Below, piece by piece: positions 1-6,537 of a stretch of DNA of 11,384 nt (positions are counted from its first letter, which is position 1; every line of letters starts with the position of its first letter). A model generated the notes under the pieces. The model was not told the DNA's origin and ran no database searches. It saw nothing but the letters and a program-made list of their open reading frames with translations. The position numbers and the translations under genes were made by a program. Source of the stretch: DAOVQB01 sp023128935 (GTDB lineage: Bacteria > Eisenbacteria > RBG-16-71-46 > CAIMUX01 > WJJG01); NCBI GenBank assembly GCA_030628905.1, contig DAOVQB010000145.1, forward strand, positions 1-11,384. The letters run 5' to 3'.

Positions 1-3000
1 TCCACTCCTTGTACGTTGCCTCCTTGTACATCCCTTCCTTGTACATCTACTTCCTGTACGCCTATTGACTGGACATCCGGCCCTTGGACATCCGCATTGC
101 GTCCGCCCGGAGAGGGACACAGAGTATCTTCCGCCTGTCGTACTTGGATGAGACCAATGATCGCCAAACCTTGATGATACCGATGGGGCAGATCCTCAAA
201 GATGACCAGTGCCTCTTCGAAGAGGTGCCGTGCCACCTCCAGGCGGGAAGACCGAAGCCTCCTGCGCGACGGCTTAGTTCCCGCTTGCCCCTGTGTCATC
301 CGGTATTGCTCAAGCGCACAGTACCCAAGATGCGTGCGGGCAATCCCCTCTTGCAGGCGATCGCCACTGGTGGCGGCCTCAGCAGCAATGCGCCTCAGTA
401 GCTGCGCGGACTTGACCACGCGCCCCGTTGCCAGCCACGCAGCGGCCAACGAATTGCTCAGCCCCCGGCAAAGCCGCGCGTGGCCAGCGGCGCGCATGAA
501 ATCAAGCGCCCTTTCGAGCTTTTCCTCCGCGGCGCCATAGCGTCCCTCGAGCAGATCCACCTCGGCCAGGTTGGCAATTGAGAGCATCTCCCCAAACCGA
601 TCGCCGACCCGGCGGCGCAGATAACTCCCCTTCTCAAGCAGTCGACGGGAGTGAGGGGCGCGGCCACCCATGATCTCGATGATTCCGAGGTTGTTCAGGG
701 AGTCGGCCACCCCATCCAGATCCGACAGGCGCTGGCGTTGCGCAACCGCGCGGCGGAGCGCCGTGCGCGCGCGGCGAAGATCCCCCCGGTCCATATGGAA
801 CTTGCCAAGGTTATTCAGAACGCCAGCCATGCCTACTGGATCACAGGCCAGGCGATAGGCTCGATGGGCACCGGCCCAGTAATGGAGAACATCACCTGCA
901 TCGCCGCGATAGAGGTGCGCGATGGCCGAGTAGTTGAGAAGCGAGGCGATTTCGGCTCCGATCTCTCCGCCGTCCACGACCTCCGCAGCAGACTCGGCCG
1001 CCCGCAGGGCATCTTCACAGGTGCTGAGCGCCACATCGCTCTCCCCGCGGTGTATGTGGAGCATGGCGGTTGTGGCCGCCACACGGAGCCTTTCGCGCCA
1101 GGCCGCAACCCCGCGGGCACGACGCCCACCCTCCTCGTCCAGCAGTCGCCGGGCGCGGGTCAGGAAACGCGCCGCGTCCGGATGGCGCCCCTGAATCATA
1201 GCCAGCGAACCTTGCCTGCGCTCGACGCGCGCTCGCTCGACGCGCCCCAGAAGAGGGCTGCAGGCCCGCGAGCGCAGCCGCCGGAGGATCTTCTCCTCGG
1301 TTGCCGTATCGCCCAAAAGACCGGCAAGGTCAGCCATCTCGCACAGAACATCCACCTCGAGTTGCCGGATCCTGCGGGGCACCGGAGGCTGCGCTCGGCT
1401 CAATCGGCCGGCGGAGCGAAGACAGCTGCGGAGAAGGGCGAGTGCATGGCGGTAGGCATACAGCCGGCGCGCTTCACGGGCGGCTCGCAGGCTATAGCGC
1501 ACCCCGCGCTCGGTCTCGCCCGCCTCCAGCAGATGATGCGCCTGCTGTTCCAGGAGTTGCGGCCGACGCGGGGAATTTGAAGGCAATGTGAGCCCGTACC
1601 GCTGCAGCGCCATGGCAAGTTCCCGATGGATCACTCGGTGTTCCGTGCGGCGCGTGATGGTGGTAATGACCTCCGAGTGTCGCTGATCCACCAGATCCCA
1701 TCGGACCTCAGTATCCAACTCCCTGCGCACCGCAAGACCGGCCTCAACAAGCTTGGCCAATTCTGCCGTGGCTCCCCGAGTCACCGCCGATCTTTCTGAT
1801 CTCCGGCGCCAGCACGCCATCAGCACCGGCTCGGGCACGGGCCGCGAAGCATGCGCGATGTAGCGAAGCATGCGCGCAGCCGCGGGGCTCATGGCCCGCA
1901 GCCGCCTGCGCATCGAGGCCGTCAGGCCCTCAGGAACTGGAAGGAGTTTGGGCAGGTTGGACGCGGTCCATGCAGCCGGATCGCCGGCGCTGCTCAGGCT
2001 GCGGATCAGCGCGAGTATCTGGCTAGGATTGCCTTTCGTCAGCCGATGCAAGCGTTGCCCCAACGCCCGGGCGATACTGACGATCGCCCGCCGGGGCGCC
2101 CGAGCGGCCCGGGGCAGTTGCGTGCCCACAAGGCCTTGGGCAAGCATGGCCCTCACCAATTCTTGTATCTCCCCCGCGCTCAGTCCTGAGACCCGCAGAT
2201 GTGTCGTCCGGGCATCTATCTCACGTGAACGCGCCAGCCATGCCTGCGCCTCCGTTGAAATCGTTGTGAAGCAGACAAGGATGGGGCCGGATTCGGTGCG
2301 CCGGGAGAGAGCCCCAGCAAGCGATTGCAGCCCCTCATCGCTGTGATTGGCCTCCTGGAAGCACAGCACCAGCGGAACGCGCCGGGATTGGCGGACGAGA
2401 AATTCCCCGATCTGATCCCAGTGCCGCAACCGCTCTTGCCGCGGTGGGAGGGGACGAGCACCAGCTTCCCTGAACTTCACCCGCGCCGCCAGGGCTGAAA
2501 AGGCGTCGTACTGGCCGAGCTTGGGCGCCACCTTCAAGAGTTCCGCCCCACACGTAGCGACCGTCTCGGCCTCTGGCGGTAGGGCATCACAGATGCGCTC
2601 CAACAAGCGGCTCAGGCTGGTCTCTCCGGCCTGGGATCCGGGCTCGGGGGCACAGAGGATCGAGAGAACGAGACAGCCACGCAACTGGCAGTGGGTCTTA
2701 AACTCCTCCATAATGCGCGACTTCCCCATGCCCGGGGCTCCCGCCAACACAACCACTCCCAGGCCCCCGTCCTGTAGTGTTTTTCGCAAAGTGCGGTCGA
2801 GGCAGGCCAGGATCGTGCGCCGCCCGACAAAAGGTGCCCTCATGAAGCCGATGGGCCCGCCCGTGCGAGCCAAGCGGCCGCTTGGCGAACGATCGCGCAC
2901 TGGACCATGGGAGATCCTCTCCAGTTCACGGGCAAGCTGTTCGGCATCCGCGGGGCGCTGCTCCGGGCGCTGTGCAAGCAGGCGATCGACAATGGATACC

Positions 3001-3707
3001 AGCGCTGGCTGCCGGGACTCCTCGATACCCAGCTCGGGGTCAGGAACGAGAGGGGGCACAGGGCGACTAATGCGCGCCCTCACGGCAGCTGCCCCCGTCC
3101 CAAAGGGGAAACGGCCCGAGATGAGCCGGAAGATAAGAACGCCGAGGGCATAAAGGTCGCTGCGGGCATCCACGCTCGCGCCGGTCAAGACCTCAGGTGC
3201 CATGTACGCCGGCGTACCACGCAGCTGCAGATCGCGCGTGTCGCGGATTGCCGCGTGACCGAAATCGACGAGCTTGATCGTTGGCCCGGGCGGCATACAG
3301 ACCAACAGATTCTCGGCCTTCAGGTCACCATGAACGTAGCCGCTCGCGTGAATGCACCGTAGGGCCAGGCATGTCTTTAGCAGCACGCCGATGCGTTCCG
3401 CCGGCAGGAGATCCGGCCACGCGGAAATGGTGTCACGCCCCTCGATATATTCCATCGTCAAGAAGGGCCGCCCATCCGGAAGCCAGCCGAAGTCGTAGGC
3501 CTCGACGATGTGGGGATGCGTGATCTCCCGTAGGATCCGGAATTCGGACTCCAAGGCCCGCGCTTTTGCCTTGGTGGCCGGTAGAGTTGCGAGCTTGATC
3601 GCCACGGGCGCCGAAGCGTGCCAAGTGTCTTGGGCGCGGAAGATCTCGCCAACTGCGCCGCGGCCCAAGGCCGTAACGATTCTGTAGCGACCACCGAACA
3701 TCTGCAT
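1..3707 (-). CDS. Ser/Thr protein kinase - AAA ATPase - TPR signalling protein (C-terminus beyond window)
   Basis: The frame is open from ATG 3707 to the left edge (1235 codons, no stop seen), so the protein is truncated by the window. Residues ~8-265 are a Hanks-type kinase: glycine loop G15-R-G-A-V-G20, VAIK with K38, alphaC Glu near E55, HGDLKAEN with catalytic D128 (Gly replaces the Arg of HRD), DFG at 148-150, then YMAPE and DLYALGV. A FVGRR motif (293-297) opens an AAA_16/NB-ARC-like ATPase with Walker A GAPGMGKS (323-330) and a degenerate Walker B (CFQEANHSDE, Q451/E452). Helical TPR-like repeats run from ~720 to ~1200, clearest at 956-1080 (VLNNLGKFHMDRGD, SLNNLGIIEIMGG). Residues 1205-1235 are tandem xDVQG pentapeptides. 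This order is known from PknK-like and myxobacterial kinases that couple phosphorylation to an STAND-type ATPase. The substrate is unknown and it is probably cytoplasmic. Start: ATG 3707 or ATG 3701; the only Shine-Dalgarno-like sequence (AAGAGA) fits 3701 slightly better. Confidence 0.9.
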   Translation of the reverse strand, partial: MQMFGGRYRIVTALGRGAVGEIFRAQDTWHASAPVAIKLATLPATKAKARALESEFRILREITHPHIVEAYDFGWLPDGRPFLTMEYIEGRDTISAWPDLLPAERIGVLLKTCLALRCIHASGYVHGDLKAENLLVCMPPGPTIKLVDFGHAAIRDTRDLQLRGTPAYMAPEVLTGASVDARSDLYALGVLIFRLISGRFPFGTGAAAVRARISRPVPPLVPDPELGIEESRQPALVSIVDRLLAQRPEQRPADAEQLARELERISHGPVRDRSPSGRLARTGGPIGFMRAPFVGRRTILACLDRTLRKTLQDGGLGVVVLAGAPGMGKSRIMEEFKTHCQLRGCLVLSILCAPEPGSQAGETSLSRLLERICDALPPEAETVATCGAELLKVAPKLGQYDAFSALAARVKFREAGARPLPPRQERLRHWDQIGEFLVRQSRRVPLVLCFQEANHSDEGLQSLAGALSRRTESGPILVCFTTISTEAQAWLARSREIDARTTHLRVSGLSAGEIQELVRAMLAQGLVGTQLPRAARAPRRAIVSIARALGQRLHRLTKGNPSQILALIRSLSSAGDPAAWTASNLPKLLPVPEGLTASMRRRLRAMSPAAARMLRYIAHASRPVPEPVLMACWRRRSERSAVTRGATAELAKLVEAGLAVRRELDTEVRWDLVDQRHSEVITTITRRTEHRVIHRELAMALQRYGLTLPSNSPRRPQLLEQQAHHLLEAGETERGVRYSLRAAREARRLYAYRHALALLRSCLRSAGRLSRAQPPVPRRIRQLEVDVLCEMADLAGLLGDTATEEKILRRLRSRACSPLLGRVERARVERRQGSLAMIQGRHPDAARFLTRARRLLDEEGGRRARGVAAWRERLRVAATTAMLHIHRGESDVALSTCEDALRAAESAAEVVDGGEIGAEIASLLNYSAIAHLYRGDAGDVLHYWAGAHRAYRLACDPVGMAGVLNNLGKFHMDRGDLRRARTALRRAVAQRQRLSDLDGVADSLNNLGIIEIMGGRAPHSRRLLEKGSYLRRRVGDRFGEMLSIANLAEVDLLEGRYGAAEEKLERALDFMRAAGHARLCRGLSNSLAAAWLATGRVVKSAQLLRRIAAEAATSGDRLQEGIARTHLGYCALEQYRMTQGQAGTKPSRRRLRSSRLEVARHLFEEALVIFEDLPHRYHQGLAIIGLIQVRQAEDTLCPSPGGRNADVQGPDVQSIGVQEVDVQGRDVQGGNVQGV
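6..95 (-). repeat. 15-bp tandem repeats encoding xDVQG pentapeptides
   Basis: Six consecutive 15-bp units (6-20, 21-35, 36-50, 51-65, 66-80, 81-95) are in frame with the kinase-ATPase-TPR gene. Read on the minus strand they give ADVQG, PDVQS, IGVQE, VDVQG, RDVQG, GNVQG. The next codon, GTG followed by GA, fits the start of another unit, so the array continues past the edge. The three units nearest the edge share GTA-CAA-GGA codons, while the two innermost use GTC and are more diverged, consistent with recent expansion toward the C-terminus. The pattern has pentapeptide periodicity but lacks the A(D/N)LXX consensus with a central Leu or Phe, so I do not assign it to the pentapeptide-repeat family. 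Confidence 0.85.
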
Positions 3708-3810
3708 TCTCTTGAGTTGCGGCTTTGTAGCCGGAAGGTTGACGAACACTCAGCCTGCCCCTGAGCCATCCGGCGCGTTCACCGACGCATGCCCAAAACA
3801 CCGCACCAAT

Positions 3811-5190
3811 CTAACGAGCCAACAGGATAGGCCGGGTCCGAACAGCGCCGGCTGTCTCAAGCCGTGCAAAGTAGGTCCCACTAGGCGCCTGCTTGCCTTT
3901 GTCATCCCTGCCGTCCCAGCGCACTTCGCAGTAGCCTGCCGGGAACTCGCGCCGCGCCAAGCGACGGAGGATCCTACCCGAGGCATCCGCTATCAGAAGC
4001 GTCGCAGGGCCCGGCTTGCCAAGCCGGAAGCGCAGCGTGGTCGCCTGCGTGAAGGGATTCGGCACATTGGGCACGAAGAAACTCGCTCCCACGGAAATGC
4101 CCGCATCATCAGAGACGTCCGAGAAGCTGACATCGTGGTAGATCACTGTCATCTGTTCCGGATCACTGATGCCGAGGTACCAGGGATCGCCCGACGCTTC
4201 CTCGATCCAAGGGCAGGGCTTGGGCGACCAGCCATGGCTATCGCGTTCTGCATTGATCATGTCGCGGGCCCAGTACTCGTTTGTAACCGGATCCGTTGTC
4301 AGTAGAAGCGTGTTCGGCGTGCCCTCGGCAAATGTATTCCAGGTCTGCGGTGGCTCGCCCGGACCCCCGTTGTACGTTCCCCTGATGCCGTCTGTCACCA
4401 CCAGACAGGTCTTGGGTCCCACATTGGGATCGGAATTCACGGTCAACATGCCAGTAATGTTGCCGCAGAGACCTTGGGAGCAGCATGAGCCGTAGTGGTT
4501 CTTCATGGCCACGGTGATTTGGTTGTTTCCATTGCTGTGGCTTTTCAGCGCGGGGAAGTTGATCACATAGTCACAATCCAGAAGATAGTTGGAGAGTCTG
4601 TGGTTTCCGTAGACGTAGTATGAGGAGCTGCAGTTCGCCGTATGGCTAATCAGCGGGTAGTTGCCATTGAAGGTGAACTCGTCCTCCTGGTAGCCATGAC
4701 TGTGCAAGTTGTGCGGATCGTAGATGATTACCTGGCTCACGTCGTAGGTCCCCCCGAGCATCAACGAGAGCCCTGAGACAACGCCGCGCACCGCCTCCCA
4801 GCGCGTATCGGTGGGACCAATGCAGTTGACCTTAATGGCGAATGTGGATCCACTGTGCAGCCCGGGGAAGAGCAATTCAAAGGCAGTCGCTGTGTCATCA
4901 ATCCCCGCCAATATGCGCACGCCGTGATGGACAGTTCCTTCAACCCGATCCTTGTTGATTTCACCAAGGTGTCCGCCGATCACCGGATCGTGGAAGATTA
5001 CGATCCGGCCTGGCATCGTGTTTTCCCGTCTCTCCGTCGCGGCCGCAATCCCCGAGCGCAGGCGCCTTCCAGCGATAGAGGGACCCGCAGCAGCCGCTGC
5101 TGCCGCCAGAGCTGAGGCCTTAAGGAAATCACGTCTACTCCTGCTTGGAGCTTCGCCCAGGCTCCCCCAACCGTTTCTTCCATCCTGCAT
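3811..5190 (-). CDS. Tat-exported DUF362 protein with FlgD-like/type IX-like C-terminal Ig domain
   Basis: 459 residues. The N-terminus has a textbook twin-arginine signal, S18-R-R-D-F-L-K24, followed by an Ala-rich hydrophobic stretch (25-36), so export in folded form is expected. Residues ~60-355 look like DUF362: INFPALKSH (210-218), VAMKNHYG (227-234) and VVTDGIRGTYNGG (264-276) match the family's conserved segments. Nine or so cysteines (123, 187, 206, 236, 237, 242, 262, 326, 421) could bind metal or a cofactor, but no standard 4Fe-4S spacing is seen. Residues ~370-459 (VPNVPNPFTQATTLRF ... VRWDGRDDKGKQAPSGTYF) are a FlgD-type Ig module like those at the C-termini of secreted FCB-group proteins. 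DUF362 has no well-established general reaction, so the function is open. Start choice: ATG 5190 has a strong ribosome site, GGGAGGAGGG, four bases upstream. The kinase gene begins 103 bp after the stop. Confidence 0.85.
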   Translation of the reverse strand: MQDGRNGWGSLGEAPSRSRRDFLKASALAAAAAAAGPSIAGRRLRSGIAAATERRENTMPGRIVIFHDPVIGGHLGEINKDRVEGTVHHGVRILAGIDDTATAFELLFPGLHSGSTFAIKVNCIGPTDTRWEAVRGVVSGLSLMLGGTYDVSQVIIYDPHNLHSHGYQEDEFTFNGNYPLISHTANCSSSYYVYGNHRLSNYLLDCDYVINFPALKSHSNGNNQITVAMKNHYGSCCSQGLCGNITGMLTVNSDPNVGPKTCLVVTDGIRGTYNGGPGEPPQTWNTFAEGTPNTLLLTTDPVTNEYWARDMINAERDSHGWSPKPCPWIEEASGDPWYLGISDPEQMTVIYHDVSFSDVSDDAGISVGASFFVPNVPNPFTQATTLRFRLGKPGPATLLIADASGRILRRLARREFPAGYCEVRWDGRDDKGKQAPSGTYFARLETAGAVRTRPILLAR

Positions 5191-5194
5191 GGTT

Positions 5195-5204
5195 CCCTCC
5201 TCCC
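5195..5204 (-). promoter_or_regulatory. Strong Shine-Dalgarno for the DUF362 gene
   Basis: Read on the minus strand the sequence is GGGAGGAGGG, ending four bases before ATG 5190. It fixes the start of the Tat signal-bearing protein, which would otherwise be uncertain. Confidence 0.8.
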
Positions 5205-5286
5205 GCTGGGGGCTTTGGGACAGAGATCACCTCCTCAAAAGCCCAATGCAAGGCCCCGCTTTGGCATAGAGAGCATTGCCGTTCGT

Positions 5287-5315
5287 TGCATAATTGTACT
5301 GCACTATCTGCGCAA
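5287..5315 (-). promoter_or_regulatory. Possible sigma70-like promoter ahead of DUF362
   Basis: On the minus strand TTGCGC (5315-5310) is separated by 17 bases from TATGCA (5292-5287), with TACAAT (5298-5293) overlapping just upstream as an alternative -10. It would give a leader of roughly 90 bases before ATG 5190 and would let DUF362 be transcribed apart from the cupin. The match is partial and the sigma factors of this organism are unknown. Confidence 0.25.
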
Positions 5316-5375
5316 GGGGGAAGGGCTCAAAGCAACCTGCGGCAGCCCGGGTCCGCGCGCAGCAGGCGGAGTTCG

Positions 5376-5720
5376 CTACTCATAATGCCTTGGAACTATG
5401 CACATGAACACCAAAGGGACATCCGAATGATTTTTATACTGGTGTGGCTCATCCGGGTCGACCAGCACGAAGTCGCCCTCACGAATCGTCTTGGCTCCAT
5501 CCTTGGACACGAGCTCCCCGCTACCCTCAAGCACATAATTGACGTGCTCGAACGGATGGGCATGCTGGGGGGTGTGACCTCCTGGTTCGACTGTGAACAC
5601 TCGCACCGAGAAGGTGGGTGCGCCATCGGCTTTCCCCAGGGGCACTTGCTTGAAAGCGCCCTTCACGCCCTCCATCTCGACCGGGCGCTTGCGGCAATCC
5701 TCTAGCCTTACGATCTTCAT
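5376..5720 (-). CDS. Small single-domain cupin protein
   Basis: 114 residues, the usual size of a Cupin_2 protein. Cupin motif 1 is seen as GGHTPQHAHPFEHVNYVLEG (47-66), giving likely metal ligands H53, H55 and E58 (or H59). Motif 2 is EGDFVLVDPDEPHQYKN (81-97), with the fourth ligand H93. The full set suggests a competent mononuclear metal site. Such proteins may be dioxygenases, isomerases or sensors of small ligands; the sequence alone does not decide. There is no signal peptide, so it is probably cytoplasmic. ATG 5720 is supported by GGAGGT at 5734-5729, eight bases upstream. It is the first gene of a same-strand run with DUF362 (185 bp downstream) and the kinase. Confidence 0.9.
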   Translation of the reverse strand: MKIVRLEDCRKRPVEMEGVKGAFKQVPLGKADGAPTFSVRVFTVEPGGHTPQHAHPFEHVNYVLEGSGELVSKDGAKTIREGDFVLVDPDEPHQYKNHSDVPLVFMCIVPRHYE

Positions 5721-5728
5721 TGTCCTGC

Positions 5729-5734
5729 ACCTCC
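5729..5734 (-). promoter_or_regulatory. Shine-Dalgarno for the cupin gene
   Basis: GGAGGT on the minus strand, eight bases before ATG 5720, confirms the start that yields a complete cupin barrel. Confidence 0.75.
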
Positions 5735-6337
5735 AGTTTGGCGCGACCTGCCAGCATCCGCCCGTCCGTCTCTTGAGTGCAGCGTGATCCGCCAGCGTCT
5801 ATCTGTCTGCATCTACCTTGAGCGTACCGGAGGAAGGATCGTAACACTAAAGCTCCCTGGAACGATTCCCTCCCAGCCAAATCGCGTGACCACTCCCTGA
5901 GAGTATCGGACGGGAGATGGCTGGCCGGAGGTAGCAAGCCGGATTCGCGGGACCCTTGTGGGACCGAGGGGGCCGACATGGAGCGGTTAGCTGAAGTTGT
6001 TACTGCATGAGAACACGTGCACGCATACTACGCTGGCCCCACTGGAATTGCGTCAACCTCCAGCGCGCGCTGATTCACAACGGTTGCTCTCCACTGGTTG
6101 CCGTCGGCACGCGCTCGCACACCAGGTAACCGGGGGGCGGGATTTTCGTGTGGCATGCATCCTGCACTACAGAGGCTAAGCGGACATGCTCATGGGGCAT
6201 GCCGGCTGTGCGCAACCGACATCAGGTGGCGCGGTCCTGGAGCACGGGGCTACCGGCTGGGGCTGACCAGGCCAGGAGGGGGCCTGTGATAGTCTGTTCC
6301 GAAGCCGACTCGCGAACCAACGCGCCACCCGATCGTC

Positions 6338-6384
6338 GGTCTTTGATCAAGGGTCTTTGATCAAGATCTTCTTCAAGATCTTCT
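6338..6384. repeat. Tandem GATC-containing repeats forming two hairpins
   Basis: A 14-bp unit GGTCTTTGATCAAG is perfectly duplicated (6338-6351, 6352-6365). It runs into a second tandem unit, CAAGATCTTCTT (6362-6373), repeated with its last base missing (6374-6384). As inverted repeats, TTGATCAA pairs with TTGATCAA (6343-6350/6357-6364) and AAGATCTT with AAGATCTT around a CTTC loop (6363-6370/6375-6382). The two hairpins overlap by two bases, so they could be mutually exclusive. No T-run follows cleanly on either strand, so simple terminator function is not shown. Confidence 0.75.
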
Positions 6385-6461
6385 AATGCATTTATCTGGA
6401 ACCTCCTTGAGGTCCGACTCGCCTTCGATTCTGGCCCCCTCTCCCATTCCAGGCCGTGACC

Positions 6462-6490
6462 AAACCGTATTGAAACCGTCATGAAACCGT
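6462..6490. repeat. Three AAACCGT iterons at 11-bp spacing
   Basis: AAACCGT occurs at 6462-6468, 6473-6479 and 6484-6490, exactly one every 11 bases, with G before the second and third copies. The spacing places all three on one face of the helix, as in operators or iterons bound by cooperating proteins. They lie 48-76 bp beyond the stop of the ScfR-like gene, and no convincing gene starts beside them. Confidence 0.6.
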
Positions 6491-6537
6491 TTATTTCTCA
6501 ACGGATGTGTATACAAGATGTTACGAGATAATAATCC

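Larger units (their letters stand above)
5721..6537. other. Long intergenic region, no convincing gene
   Basis: About 0.8 kb between the cupin start and the stop of the ScfR-like gene. Several open frames of 60-150 codons exist, but none shows family motifs, a good ribosome site or a non-shadow composition. The left half (to ~6300) is GC-rich and featureless to my eye; it must hold the cupin promoter, but I cannot locate one with confidence. The right part has two repeat clusters, listed separately: GATC palindromes (6331-6384) and AAACCGT iterons (6462-6490). Confidence 0.6.

Noticed and set aside
651..1580. Plus-strand 309-codon open frame
   Set aside because: It is codon-register antisense to the kinase-TPR gene, is rich in Arg/Ala/Gly as GC-rich shadows are, and has no family motifs.
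2521..3153. Plus-strand 210-codon open frame
   Set aside because: It lies opposite the kinase/ATPase junction, where the minus-strand frame shows FVGR and Walker A motifs; its own composition (Arg/Ser/Pro) is that of a shadow.
3433..3801. Minus-strand 122-codon frame at the kinase start
   Set aside because: It is a different frame over the kinase N-lobe, which is clearly coded in the other frame.
5527..5979. Minus-strand 150-codon frame overlapping the cupin
   Set aside because: It overlaps the well-supported cupin in another frame and has no motifs or ribosome site.
6222..6482. Minus-strand 86-codon frame (starts MTVSIRFGHG) covering the repeats
   Set aside because: Its start lies inside the AAACCGT repeats and its sequence includes the translated slippage repeats (LEDLEEDLDQ); no ribosome site or homology is evident, though it cannot be fully excluded.
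6331..6490. Replication origin
   Set aside because: GATC clustering and iterons are suggestive, but there is no clear DnaA box set and no dnaA, dnaN, gidA or rep gene in view.
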